A stretch of DNA of 64,000 nt from assembly GCA_000507305.1 (NCBI GenBank), contig DF239895.1:7568-71567 (forward strand). The letters are read 5' to 3'. Made by a program: the position numbers and the translations under genes. The notes beneath the pieces were generated by a model. That model had not been told where the DNA came from. It searched no databases and saw only the letters and a list, made by a program, of their open reading frames with translations. The number at the start of each line of letters is the position of its first letter. Position 1 is the first letter of the stretch. Shown piece after piece: positions 11,013-23,439 of the stretch. This DNA is from Breviolum minutum Mf 1.05b.01 (taxonomy: Eukaryota > Sar > Dinophyceae > Suessiales > Symbiodiniaceae).

Positions 11013-12351
11013 CGGAGTGTGGCATACTCATCGGCAAACTGCGCCATCACAGGGTCTAGGAGAGCAATGTCACCCAATTCCTTCCTTCGATCAAACCATT
11101 GGGCAATCTGAATGATGATTTCCAGATCGCTACTTTCTGGCCAGCTTTCTTTGGACAGGTCACAAGATTCCAGTTTGTCAACCACTAGTTTGACCAGCAT
11201 CACATCCAAGGGGTCAGCACCACCATCATCATCATCATCATCGGGACCTTTCCTAGAAGCACTCCACTCCAAGGTTGTCATTGTGGAAATGTCGCGGTTA
11301 CTAGGATCATCACCTCCTTCTTGAGTTTGTTTAGGGGCGCCAGCATCACCATCAAAACCACAATCAGGGGGTGCATGAGAACCACCACCACAAATTTCGG
11401 CCTCAGGTTCAGGTGTAGTATGGCCTGCACCATCAGCAGATGCAACCGCAGTGGGGGTTTCTTTATCACCACCATGAGCCATCCCTGTAAGTTGATCACC
11501 AGCATGGGCAGTAGCTAGTTCTGGGGCAGTAACATCACCCAACGGAGCCGTAGCAGCACCTGTGAACCATGGGTAAAACAGACAGCAGGCTATCCATTGG
11601 ATTCACTCAAGCAAACATGCATGAATCTAAGCTACTGTTTGGCAGGTGCCTGGTTTCTGCTTTGACTGCAGCCTGAGTTGAACGTCTTAAGGCCATATTG
11701 GACGGGGGAACGTCGAATCAATTTGCTATAAATTTGAGCAACTCTTTTGTAGAATTCCATATATATCCAAGAAACAGAATCTGCAGGTTCAGCAGCAGCT
11801 TTTTCCAACTCAACCATCAAGGATTTCTGAACCATTGGTGGTTGTTCATCACCTGCATCATCAGTTTTAGTACGCTTCTTCTCAGGGGATTTCACTGGAG
11901 TTGACTTAGCCGATGCAGAAGGACAAAGGGGTTCTTTCCGCAGAAGCTTCGGAGCACCAGCACCCGTGTCAGCCCTTGCAGGGGTTGCCACAGGCTTACG
12001 TGCAGCACCTTACATATACGTGAGTGTGAATGCATAAGTGCGTATTGCACAATCATGCAACACAGCCAGCATACATATATTCAATCACATATGTACAGGA
12101 CAAGATACCAATTTTGCATCCTAGGCGTTGCGATAACTTCTTCAGTTCATCTTCAGCCGAAAAGGAATCCACTGATGACATAGATGTAGATTTTGCCTCG
12201 GCACAAATTCACAATCCCAAAGCCCAAAGATATCGGTCATATGTTCAGTTTGATATGTACACATGTGTACATTGCATAACGGCTTCCATGCAGAACTAGG
12301 TGCATAGGGGCCAGAGCGGGACTTGGCAGCAGTCGGCACCTCTTTACCCAT
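11013..12351 (-). CDS. Hypothetical acidic multi-exon protein, 3' end lost in gap
   Basis: Start ATG 12351 (MGKEVPTAAKSRSGPYAPSS). Likely exons on the minus strand: 12351-~12280, ~12195-12125 (SFSAEDELKKLSQRL), ~12005-11640 (KSPEKKRTKTDD, then WIYMEFYKRVAQIYSKLIRR) and ~11560-11013 (GDQLTGMAHGGDKETP, a run of seven Asp near 11235, then LEIIIQIAQWFDRRKELGDI). The first part is low-complexity Ala/Pro/Ser/Thr; the WIYMEF and IIIQIAQWF segments look folded. No family recognised. Transcription runs towards the gap. Confidence 0.6.
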
Positions 12352-14149
12352 GACCTGCAGGTCAAAATAGTGAATTTCAAATTAACGCAAATTAACGCAA
12401 TTTAACGCTGTAGAACTTCCGGAGCACGCACTTTAACGCAATTTAACGCGCCCACTCCCAAAAGATTTTTGGGGGATCCATGCCCAACTCCTGAAATATG
12501 ACAGCCCGAAATCCCAAATAGATAAAGATCATGCAAACCACGGCATTTGGACCAGTCCGGCCTCACAAAGAAGCCAGGTGCCAGCTGAAGATCACAACAA
12601 CCCTCTCAAAAAAGAGCTGCAGCACAGGCACCTTCTGGTCTGTATGTGGTTATGGTGGTTTGTAAATATATACATCAATATCAACAAACTTAAACTGATC
12701 GCATTATATATGGGCAGGCAAGCAGGCACCATGTAAGCTCAACATGTGGCTTGATTTTCACCATACTGCTGAGATTCAATGCAGTTTGCATGATTTGATT
12801 TGCATGTGCGCTGAGGTAAAAAGCACACAGCCATTGTCAAATTAAAGTGACCAATTTCCCTCTTTTGAACTGTTTGTTTCAGTGACTTCAGTGGAAAAAA
12901 ATTTCACTCTTGAGACTAGAAGGCATGTGGTTACAACATCATGCCATATTGCGGTCAGAGGGTCAAAGTCACTTAGCAATTAATATTTCCAATTTTGTTT
13001 TGCCCGTTCAAAAATGTCTTTACTTGGGGCAAGCTGAACAGGGATCAATGGGTCTGGACGCAGGTGGCCTTTTGATATGGCCTCACACACAAAGCTGAGC
13101 AACGGCCCCAGAGCAACGTGGGACCAGGTTCCAGGCAGTGGCTCCTAGGTACATCAAAAAAACAGCCGAAGACTATACCATCGATTCAATTCATGCTGCA
13201 AAATCACAACATGTTTTCGAATCTAGTGTCTACTGTCATCCAAGAAGCTTTGAAGCCTGATGCAACGATCTTTCTCAAATCAGGAAGGTCGTCAGCTGTA
13301 GAGTCCTAAGATCAGATCCAGGGAGACTCAAGTTATATTAAAGCACGAGGGTTTCAATTTGTTAGGCCGAGCATCCATAAGCTCCAAGTGTTGGGTCGCA
13401 ACATACCGTCCAAATCCAATGGGATAGTTGGCCGAATCCTTCATGTTCTTCCCACCAGACCTGGATTGAAGGCTTGTACCTGCTAATTGGGGGTTTAGAA
13501 CTGAATCAGGGTTACAGCTTGAGCAGTCAAATTTGCCTATCATGAGTGCCGCATGATGCTAGCAGAAACGATTGAAAGTACTCCGCTCAAATTTGCCTAT
13601 CATCATTACCTTTATGATGAAAGCAGAAACGATTGAAAGTACCTTTCACATCTAAATATGAGGCGTGTCAATCAGCAAACATGCTCGAATCGATGTGGCG
13701 TGCACATCATGGTGATGATCCTCTGCTTTGAGCATCAAGTCATTGGCTGATATATAACTTGAACCCTGACCACCATAATACTTTAGTATACAGATTTCAC
13801 ACTTATAGCTATACCAGTATTGAGAGATGGTTGGTTTGCTTTTGCAAAATATGATGTAAAATGCAACACGGTACATACACACATAAAACTGCCAGTAAAT
13901 GTTGAAACCTTTAAGACATTATGAAATACAAAAAATCCAAACTCTTCGTATGAATGAAAGTAGAACTCAATACAGCAGCGGCACGGAGCCGCTTCAGTAC
14001 AGCAGCGGCGCGGAGCCGCTTCAAAGCACACGATGCATTTTTTTCAGCGGGGTGTAAAGTTTTCGAGCCATCCAAAGCTGCTTCAAGCTGCGTTGCTACC
14101 AGCCAACTGCTACCATTGACTTCAAAACTTTAGTCAGAAAAACCTAAAT
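12352..14149. other. Spacer without supported gene; TTAACGC repeats and GC-rich hairpins
   Basis: 12370-12450 carries a cluster of AAATTAACGC / AATTTAACGC units. 13527-13645 is an imperfect ~60-bp tandem duplication (CAAATTTGCCTATCAT ... GCAGAAACGATTGAAAGTAC), overlapping the 142-bp dispersed repeat. 13978-14023 has two adjacent GC-rich hairpins (GCGGC-acgga-GCCGC and GCGGC-gcgga-GCCGC). I see no convincing exon; this is probably the promoter/UTR side of the upstream gene and the 3' side of the next. Confidence 0.6.
13469..13610 (+). repeat. 142-bp dispersed repeat, copy 1
   Basis: Identical by eye over 142 bp to the reverse complement of 31448-31589. It starts AAGGCTTGTACCTGC and ends CATCATTACC. 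No terminal inverted repeats of its own, no ORF. Both copies lie in spacers of region 2. Confidence 0.9.
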
Positions 14150-15318
14150 CTACTCAACATCTTCGATCTCTGCGTCTTCGTCGAAAGGTTGCTCTTCTTC
14201 CTGATCCTCAACCATCTCAGCTGACTTGCCGGGATCCACATCAGCCGCGTGTGTTGCCTCACCTGGGGCTGCCTGTTGCTGAGATGCAACGTCCACTGCC
14301 TTTTTCTGCAACTCATCCTCACTGAATGTATGAAAAATCAACAAAAGAAACTGTTTGAAAGATATTGTAAGAGCTCCATCATTTGTCAATGTTTCATGAT
14401 GATAACCTATCATAATTATCCGGTATTGCCTTTTCACCTGATGACGCTTACATATGAAATAAGATTAGGCAAAGCATCGAGCAGAATGGCAGCTTGAACT
14501 TTGTCCATCCCATCATCAATCGCCATACGCACTGCTTCCTCGGTTGGTTTCATGGCTGGTTGTTAAAAGAAAAAACGCAAGTCACACACGAATCTATATA
14601 GGTCAAGATTGCCAAAAAAAAATGCCACGTGAATAACAGAAGCGGCTCGAAGCCGCTGATATCAAAACAAAACGACCTTAGCAAGTTCATCATTCAGCTG
14701 GAAGTCGGAAATTTCACGATGCTTCTCATCAGATAGGCCCTCTGGTCGTCTGACCTGTGGGCTGTTTTGTGAAAATGAAACCCATGAATATTTGATCTGA
14801 CTTGACAACTGCTGCCTCAAAAAATCGGTTTTAAAAGCATATTGCAATTTTCAGTTTGTGAGCCCCACCCTGATCCACTCTGGCTTCTTTCCCGTGGTAG
14901 CATCCTTCACGCGAACGCTGTAGACATCTGTTTGTTTGCGGTACTCCAAGTAGGCTTTTCGAGCAACTGCTGGCGCCGCTGGTTGTGGTGGATCCTGTTC
15001 CTTAGCATCAAGTTCCTGGGTAGTATCTGCTTGCTTGACTGCAGCAGCAGGTCGCTTGAAGGACGGCTTTTTCGCTATTTTCACCTTTGGCTGCGATTTC
15101 TCCTTAGCTTTCGGTACCGTTTTTGGCTTATCTGACTTCGCCTTAGCTTTCTCTTTCGCTCCAGTTTTTGGCTTCGGCTCTGGTTTAGCTTTAGCCTTAG
15201 CCTTCTTAGGAGGCTTTACTGGAGCAGTACCACCTGAAGGCTGGGGCAACTCATCATCTGACAGTGCATCTACTGCTGGCAAAGTGGAAGGCTCCCCTGC
15301 CAACATGGTTTCGTCCAT
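14150..15318 (-). CDS. Lys/Ala/Pro-rich hypothetical protein with acidic C-terminus
   Basis: Start ATG 15318 (MDETMLAGEPSTLPAVDALS), although an upstream in-frame extension to ~15350 is possible. Exons: ~15318-14865, with LSDDELPQP, a long KAKAKP-type basic tract, KPSFKRPAAAV, then AYLEYRKQTDVYSVRVKD and KKPEWIRVGL; ~14758-14665 (RRPEGLSDEKHREISDF); ~14552-14460 (TEEAVRMAIDDGMDKVQAAI); ~14325-14150 (acidic, EDQEEEQPFDEDAEIEDVE, stop at 14150-14152). The KRPAAA tract and LSDDE motif are features I associate with dinoflagellate proteins. Function unknown; a nuclear or RNA-binding role would be a guess. A GC-rich hairpin lies in an intron at 14642-14660. Confidence 0.65.
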
Positions 15319-15488
15319 GGGATCTAAAGTCACGATCTCAGCCCTTCTACGATAAAAGTTCTAAGGGCCAGGAAATTCAACGCAAGAAACATGTATTAAA
15401 AAGAAATCCAATCTCAGTTCAATATGACAATGATCACTGTTGAAGCGTTTCCCTATAACATCTTCAAATGAGAGTATGCACATTTTTC

Positions 15489-18400
15489 AGCGGTATCGCC
15501 GGAAGTACTTGTGAGAGACACATGAAACTGATTGACAAAATGCCAGCGCCATGGATGGGCGGCAACATGTCACTCGGTATCTGCTGTGATCTGCAAAAAA
15601 AGTAGCCTGTGGTGGAAGGGAGCCAATGAGAAGCAAAACAGCGGTAGGAGAGACTGCATTGAAGCCAAAAACATTGAACAACTAAGTGGCAACTCAAGCT
15701 CACCTGCCATGTCACAGGACTCTCTTGATTCATTTGATCAAGTGGGCATGTCGGCCACGGAGTGTCAGGTTGCATACAAGCCACATCTTTGGCTTCCGTG
15801 GTGTAATAACACATGGAACACTCTGCTCGCACACGACCTCAAAATCAAGACAGAGTATTAATAATCATGCAAATATTTTCCTACAAAAAAATGCCACGCA
15901 TAAACTGAAACCCAACAAATATTTAGCACAGCAAGAAACTTCAAAGAGGACATTGACAATCTTGTTTCTGGGGATCTTGTCGAAGTTCTCATGACAGCAG
16001 CAGCCAAACATGCTGCCACGCAAGTTCATCATGTCGATATCTGCGCTGAGGGCCTTTGGGTTGTACACACTGATTTTGGTTTTGGCTGACAACTGGTACC
16101 TCCAATTGTCGGCGCTTCCATCGGCCTAACAGAATGACCACAAGATAAATGTAGTTCACAACAGCATGGTCAACATGATCAAAAAAAATGATTTCATTGC
16201 ATAGGCGCCTGCATCTTCTGCACCATGTTAAAATCGTGGCACGCAAACTCCATGATGCCAGCTCGGGCAGACTCATCGCAAACCAGCTCAGCAATCGTGG
16301 TGATCTTCTTCCCACCACCACCATGTGAAATAACTACCGCATCAGCATCACTGTCCAAAATCCAGGGGAATGCAGGCTTTGTGTTAGAACGAGCAAGTCC
16401 TGATGAGAGAAATGAAAGTAGAAGAACAGGAGTTGTTTACAGGTAGTACTTCCATTCCTGAAGTTGTGAGAGGCGCAGTGAAAAGCAGGCCTACCTTCAA
16501 CAACATGTCAAAGAAACGCATAAGTTCAAGATAGCAAAATCCAGTCCTGTAACCATAACAGTGAAGGATCCAACGTTGAAACCAGCCAACTCGCAACTGC
16601 TCAAGGCCAGGTCATCCTCAGACAGGTTGGCGAGGTAGAACTTAAAGTCCTTTGTCATATACATCTTCACGTTCGAATTGCTGGTGGTAATTCCTGCCGC
16701 CAAAAACCTCAGTGTTCCAAACCGACATCTCCTCATTATTAGAGCAGTCTATATCCCAAAACCCATCTCTATCAATCTATCTATCAAAACTGACTGACTT
16801 ATATCACAATCTCATTGTTTTAGACAAGCATTATCTTTCAGAATGAGAAAATGAATCAAACCGTTGGATGAAAGTAGTAGCTAGCACAGCAAAGGCACTC
16901 ATTCCCACCCTCAAACGCCTCGAGTGGGATGACGCAATCGTCAGAGAAGATGTGATTGTGTGAAATGTCAATTTTCTTCTCCCCAGGCAAGAAAACGGGG
17001 CGGCTACCAGTACGTTGGCTTGAGGGACTCTGACTCTGTTGCTGGGACCCTGAACTCACTCAATCATTCCCACCAGACTGCCCTCCAAGTGAGGACTGAT
17101 GTTTCTGGTTCCATTGTTTGACGGCCAAGTTCCAATCTTCAATGCTCTTTTTGACAGTGGCATCGACAGAATTCTTCAATGGATCCGTGACGACCGGTGG
17201 AATCCTAAATGCAACTTCTTTCAGCAGAATGTAATTTGCAAAATGAAGATGGGTGACAGTGTGTTGAACCTTCAAAAAATATACCGAGGAACGAAAGCGT
17301 TTTGTCAGCAAAGTTCAGGATCTCCAGATTGGGCCGGGGTGTGCCAAAGGCTTCGGCTACTCGCCTCTTTTGCCCTGCTTCCTCGCACTGATCCCACCAT
17401 TCCTCAAAACATAAAGGCAGTGATTTGACTAGAAGAAAACCTGATATCATGGATCGACGGATAGACAAAGCATCAATGCCTCAAAATCAAAAAATGCATG
17501 CAAAATTCTAAGACGAAGGGCAGTCAGCATCAGGGCGGAAATCTGCGATGGCAGCTTCTGACAAAAGTCACCATCCTCTTCACTTCGCATGATGCCCAAA
17601 AAATGCCAATGGCATTGGTGGCTACTACTTCCAAGGAGTCGATCTTTCTGCACCTTCCAGCAAGCCAGCCCCCACTCATTGAACCTGCAACAAATCAGCA
17701 TGGCTGCATCAAAAATTATCAAAATGACTCTGCAACCCCTTGCCTGTTGGCCATAAGGTCAACCACCAACAAATCACAGTGGGACTGCAATGGCAACCCC
17801 TCCAGCAAAGTCTGCAGGATTTGTCCCACACCATCAACTCCTTTTTGCATCACCTAAGGGCTGGCATGAATTATTTCAAAAATATGTGAAGACCTCTACC
17901 ATTGGACAGACTTCATAATAAGTAGTCTGAAGATGACAGTGCATGGCGAGGCACGCGATGGTGAGGGGAAAGTGGCCTATCTCCATCCTCCAATTGTTGT
18001 AGGTCCATGACGCGGGCGCGCTCGATTGGCCCTATCGTCCCTTGAAACCCCTTGGATTTGTGCCACACGGGCCGAGTATGTAGAGAGGATGTGCAAACCC
18101 AACCTTACAGGTGGTCAGGGGTCTGGAAAAATCTGTGAGAGAGATGCAATGACTCACGGAAACAACATGTTGCAATGCATGCTTGCCCAATGACAGAATT
18201 GGCTCTTCCTGCGCTTGTCAGCTCCATGCGCCGCATCTGCAAAAATGAGACTTGTTTCTGTAACGTCGAAGGCCCTGGAAAAATGCAAAGGCAAGCATCA
18301 TCTAACATAGTTGGCCTTTGGGAAAAAACAAATACAGCTGATCAACTCACAATGCATGCAAAATGCGCAATCAGCTTGTCTTCTAGCTGTCGGCGCTTCT

Positions 18401-21400
18401 TGACCATGGATTCCACGTTGATGTTGCTGTGATGAGCAGGAGACAAAACCAGGAGGGCCGCATTGGGATTTCCATTCAAAGTTGCAGCAGCAGCATCAAT
18501 GCTATCATCGATCAAAGATCCACCTCAGCTGCTTGCAATGGAGGGCTCAAACCAAATCCATTGAGAAAGTCTTTTTGCAACCAAAACACGCACTGGCCAA
18601 GCAGAGCTATCCAAGATCAGAAGGGTGAGCCTCACAATCATGCCCAAACCAATCTGACAAATCAATGGCAATCAAAAAGCAGCTGGTACTATTCATGATG
18701 TCATTTTGGAAGCCAAGCAGCGGCTGTGCACCACCCGACCAAACGTTCTGAAACCGAAGAATCTCTGCATGGATCGAGGCTATGTTCTCAAAGGACAGGT
18801 ACATGTGATCTTTTTCCATGAAAGCAGAAACCTTCATTTTCCCTTGCGTGAATCGATTGTTCAAGTATCTGACATCCAATGAAGCCTGCCTTTGTTGAAA
18901 GTCACTGTGTGCACTCGCCCATGCTGTCATGGTTTCGATATCCTTGTGAAGCTTTTCACTGGTTTCCTTTGTGGTCAATGCCTGCATCTCTGCGTGTAAC
19001 CTGTGTGGCAAAAACATGAAAAGCATCAGAATGTAAATACATCACAAATAATCAAAAGGAGATTTAATGCGAGGTCACTCACTATGATGGAACGTGCCAA
19101 GAAGCTGCTCCAACTTGCTTTCCTGCTGCTCACTGACCTGAAGAGTTTTCAACTTGGGGTTTGGGAGTTTGTGTGGCTGAAAAGACTTGGTGGATTCAAA
19201 GAGTACAGAAATCATTCATCTATTAAGCTTCTTACAGCCCGCTGGTACTTGAAAATGATGCTCCGAAAGCTGGGAAGTGGTTCAAACTGCACTGGTGGCA
19301 CACTCGAGAGCAGAAGCTGCTCCAGTTCGGCATCCAGATGTCTCAGGAAAAACCTTTGAAGAGTGAGAATGCAGCAAATGCATGGCATTCATCTAACACA
19401 TCTTCAAAACAATCGAGCAACGATCTGTCCAGGTCTGGAAGGTGCTTCAGCAGGAAAGTATCTGGCACTTGCGCCTTCAATGCTGCAACTGCGGCCAGGT
19501 AAGCACCACACAGCTTCTGAAGTTTTTCCTGGGAGGAGCGGCCAGATGCCGCTTACTATTTTTATTATTAATGGAGCAACTAACTAAACAAGTCTTTGCC
19601 GTTGCACACTAAAACGAATCCCCTTCCAAGTCTAAGACATTGTACGCTAAGAATCCAAGTCTTTGCCATTGTATGCTTTTCGAAGCTTGGCGCCTGTCAA
19701 CTGGTAGTCACGATCCATCCTGGACATCATCAAGTCCACCAATTCAAAGGTATTCAGAAGATACTTTTCCCATGCGGCATACTGGCCACTGCCAGAATTG
19801 TACGACATGTTCAGGCAGCCAGATATGATGGCTTCGTGGTGAAGAAACTTGGCCTGGGAGTATTGCCTAAGCTAAGAAATCATCAAAACTACCAAAAAAT
19901 GCCACCACAATGACTCACAATTCCTGCATATGCATCCACCCATGGAATAACTCAGGCTGTCACTGGACCAGGCCAGTGACCCGTTCTAAGATCCTTTTGT
20001 CAACCTCCCGCAAAAGGCACATGGCAGCCTCTGCCTCTGCCTTGCCCATGTCATAAGCAGCTTGAAAGGTCCCAACGTCCTTCCAAACCTGAGTCTCCAA
20101 GCCCAATTTTTTCATCAAACTTACACTTTGATCTTTGAGTAAAAGTCATACGTGTCAAAGGCAAGTAAAAGCAAATCCTGCCTTCTCGAACTCCTCTGGG
20201 TTTGGAAGTAACTTCATCTGAAAGACCAGATTAAAGGCGTTGGGCTTTCGTCTCAAAGATGCTTGACACGTCATACCTGCACAAAAGGTTGGTTCAAGGG
20301 TTCACATGCATCATATCGAACCAAAGACATGGCAGACCTCGGTTTGCTGCCACAAGAGCTCCAATGCCCATGGGAACACTGGGGTCCCACGTTTTGACCG
20401 CCCCATGAATCACTGCAAACGACCTGATGGCGGGTAAACATGCTCAATGGAGCTTGAGTGGAGGGCAGAAATTGAGGGCCGTACTCCTTCACGGCAGGTG
20501 GCAATGCCTGTTTGGCAACATATAAAACCAATTTTGAATATGTAACACTGTAACACCATCTGTATCAACACCATCTGCCTTGAGAATGTCATCGTTCTCA
20601 AACGAAGCCAACATCACTGCCACGGCGCCCAGACCGCGCGTCCATCCTTTCACAAACAATAGTGTGAAAGCATCACATAGCCCACCATCATTGCTGATAT
20701 CTGCAGCTTTCATCACGGGTCTATCGACATACATGGTTGGCGGCAGCAGGCAGACCGAAAGTTTTTCCGCCCCACCGTTGCTGTCCGTCACAAACCTAAG
20801 ACCAGGACAAGTACAACTCCGCATATATCACAACTTGGACAAAAAACTCAGGCTGGCGCCCACGGCCACATATGAGAGAAACCAATTGCTCAAAGGTATC
20901 CTTGGATCAAAAATTCATAAGAGTTGTGACTGCATAATAGGCCTTCAAAGTTGATGACTGAACAATAAGGTTCTGGCTGGCTCCACGTGTCCTTTGAACC
21001 CTGCACTTGGAGAAAATTGCAGGTGCCATGGTCGGAGGACAACCCCTGTCCCATCAACCCGCATGGCCGCGTCAGTGACGTACGACCTCACTGAGGCTCT
21101 AATGCTGAAAACTATTATCTGAATGAGCTATTCAACTAACACTGAGGTATGGACATCGTCTCAATGGCAGGAAATGTGGTATCGGTCCACCTCCAAAATT
21201 TCTTGGCCATTGCCTCCAGGACAAAATGATGGCACATTAATGCATGGAAGACGAAAATCAGACAAGATAGTGATAGAACTAACTGCTGAAAAAATCGCCT
21301 CGTCGCCCAACACTTGATTGATATAAGTTTGCACGGTTTTGTGGGAAGTGGCCTTCTCATTCCTCAAGAAAAAAGAAATCACCGGGAACAACTTTGGAAG

Positions 21401-21564
21401 CAACATCAATGAGGCCCTGACATCCATTGCTTCATGAGCTCCACCCCAACTTCTGAATCAGGCAGCATCGTAGGCCGCGCATAATCTTCAATCCTGGCCT
21501 TTTTTGAAGCAGGTGACGGCGTCGAAGCCCCATCACCCACTGACTTCCTTCCTGCTTTTCCCAT
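15489..21564 (-). CDS. Large unknown protein, about 20 exons
   Basis: Probable start ATG 21564 (MGKAGRKSVGDGASTPSPAS). Minus-strand exon-like blocks, by eye: 21430-21250 (LMLLPKLFPVISFFLRNEKA), 20815-20560 (GLRFVTDSNGGAEKLSVCLL; FTLLFVKGWTRGLGAV), 20520-20280, 20115-19960 (LGLETQVWKDVGTFQAAYDM), 19875-19650 (WEKYLLNTFELVDLMMSRMD), 19545-19380, 19355-19265, 19160-19085, 19010-18690 (TMTAWASAHSDFQQRQASLD), 18435-18350, 18075-17890 (FQGTIGPIERARVMDLQQLE), 17860-17735 (VGQILQTLLEGLPLQSHCDL), 17450-17300 (PLCFEEWWDQCEEAGQKRRV), 17225-17065, 17040-16860, 16700-16560, 16400-16205 (PAFPWILDSDADAVVISHGG), 16130-15970, 15835-15705 (ECSMCYYTTEAKDVACMQPD, a Cys-rich possible zinc site). Introns are 60-150 nt. 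It could be two genes; a change of frame between 21440 and 21430 is unresolved. No family recognised. Confidence 0.55.
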
Positions 21565-21727
21565 CTGTCAATGCACGAAAGATGTCAAAGTGACTCGAGA
21601 ATCCCTTTCAAGAAATCTTGAGCCCCAAAATTCATTAAACACAACTTGGCCATCACAAAAAACAATCCACTGAAGGCATAAAATTTTGTGATGCAAACGA
21701 CCCGTCCTAATCACAAAAATTAAGCTT

Positions 21728-21855
21728 AGGGGTTTAGGGTTTAGGGTTTAGGGACGTTGTTAGTTAATAAAGGTTTAAGGGTTTAGGGTTTAGGGTTTAG
21801 GATTGCCAAAAATCACAAATCCTAAACCCTAAACCTTTTTTTTCATTTAGGGTTC
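21728..21855. repeat. Interstitial telomere-like TTTAGGG repeats, both orientations
   Basis: Two short runs of GTTTAGGGTTTAGGG (21730-21753 and 21772-21802) are followed at 21819-21834 by the opposite strand form (CCTAAACCCTAAACC). The TTTAGGG heptamer is the telomere repeat reported for dinoflagellates and plants. The block lies about 160 bp upstream of the ATG at 21564. Confidence 0.9.
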
Positions 21856-21956
21856 GTCACAGATCATCGATGATCAATGTTCCAGATATCTCCAACTCTT
21901 GAAAAGATACTTCTATCACAAAAAAAAACATCAGAAAGGGTGATGATACTGGTCAA

Positions 21957-22390
21957 AGTCCATCACAAAAAAACAACAGAAAGAAATCCACCAAACAAAC
22001 TTGCCTGTTTTTATGATGGGCCCCGTTGGAATATGAGGTTCCGTCAGGGTCTCTCCTGGAAAATGGCCCCCTCAACCCCCCTTTTTTGGCCCAAAATGGG
22101 GGGGTTGAAGGGCCCAATTTTGGTGTGTTTTCGGGCCCCGCTTTTACACACCTCAAAACAGCAAAAATTTGGAACCCCACGGAACCTTATACGTTGGAGT
22201 TCATCACAAAAAATCAACTTGGTTAAATTACCAATGTCAACTCGCCTGTTTTTGTGACGGGCTCCGTTCGAGTTCATCACAAAAAATCAACTTGGTTAAA
22301 TTACCAATGTCAACTTGTAGGTTTTTGATGGTTTTTGTGATGGGCTCCACTGGATTTCATCACAGAAATCCACTGGTTTTTTTCATGGAA
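21957..22390. repeat. Array of CATCACAAAAA...TTTTTGTGATG hairpin units
   Basis: At least three units of about 70-85 bp (21957-22026, 22197-22265, 22266-22351) start with TCATCACAAAAA and end with TTTTTGTGATGGGC or a variant, so each can fold on itself. The last two share AATCAACTTGGTTAAATTAC. Between them 22070-22125 carries CCCTCAACCCCCC and its inverse GGGGGGTTGAAGGG. 22390-22710 shows further scattered CATCACA motifs and no gene. Confidence 0.75.
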
Positions 22391-22715
22391 GCCTTGATGT
22401 CCAACCTTCGGTATTGGCCATCACAAAACGGAGTCTATGAAACACTGGAAGCATCACAGAAAAGGTCTCAGCAGGATGATGTGGTATTGCGATGATCGTG
22501 GGTGGACTTCATCACAAAAAGCTCTGTGCCAGCATGCAGTTTCAAAGGCCAATGCATGTGAATGGAAATCTGTAAAAAAACAATGTCGAAACCCTTGCTT
22601 TTGTGACTAACCCCGATCAACCTCATCAGAAAATTGGTGTGGCAAAAAGACCTGCATTTCGTGATGAATCACTCTTTCAAATGAGTTTGTTTTGTGATTT
22701 TTTTCTATCCAGAGA

Positions 22716-23439
22716 TCACTGGCCAAAGGCCTCCTTGCAAATTCGCATGGCTCGATCAAAATCTATCCCTTCAGACCAAAGCCTTGCAAGCACCACACAT
22801 AATTCGCGGTGTCTGGCATGCCTGTCGAAATGCAAAAGCTGGTTGCGGCTTAGCACTTCACGCTGCAACCTCACTTGGTTTGGAACCTGGGTGTGGCAAA
22901 CGGTCACTCAGGAATAACACATCCAGAGTTACATGATTACATATACATGCAACACCTGTTTTTGTGTTGATTTTTCATCAAAGGAGCAGGTGCAACATTG
23001 AAAGCTGGTGGCAGGCGCCCCAATGTGGCAGGCCCTACCACAGGGCCAGGCGCAAAGCACCTCGAAGCAAAGATTCTATCTTGCCTGGATCTAAAAAGTT
23101 TGATGCAAACTAATTCTCCAAGTCACGCACCAATGGGCAACAATGGTCGGCGATCAAAGGTCTTCTCGGCCAAGCGCTCCAGTTCTTCTGCAGCATCGTG
23201 CAAATTGTACGGATCTTCTCCTGTAAAAAAAAAGGCTGTCAAGCACACAGGGGTGAAAGAAAGAAAATGGCATAGCTCAGCCAGCAACTTGATTTCAAAT
23301 GAGTGATGATCATTTTCAAAGTGACTTCACGACAGCTTTGAGCAATCACGACCAAGTGTCTCAGAATCTTGGCATACTTCGAAAGCTTCCCGGGATCAGC
23401 TGATTTGTCTTCTTCTCGAAACTCGCGATCAGGGTTCAA
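22716..23439 (-). CDS. Hypothetical helical protein, several exons
   Basis: Minus-strand exon-like blocks: ~23439-23265 (EFREEDKSADPGKLSKYAKI then LVVIAQSCREVTLKMIITHL), ~23225-23128 (DAAEELERLAEKTFDRRPLL), possibly ~23095-22990, and ~22795-22716 (LWSEGIDFDRAMRICKEAFG, stop at 22716-22718). All are helix-prone and charged. The start is not identified and may lie upstream of 23439. No family recognised; plus-strand ORFs over the same bases are shadows. Confidence 0.5.

Noticed and set aside
9926..11542. Long open frames running through the N gap
   Set aside because: They exist only because N codons are not stops. The real exon on the minus strand begins at 11013.
23004..23306. Plus-strand ORF, Ser/Lys-rich
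   Set aside because: It overlaps a minus-strand exon with clearer coding character and lies in a minus-strand gene run.
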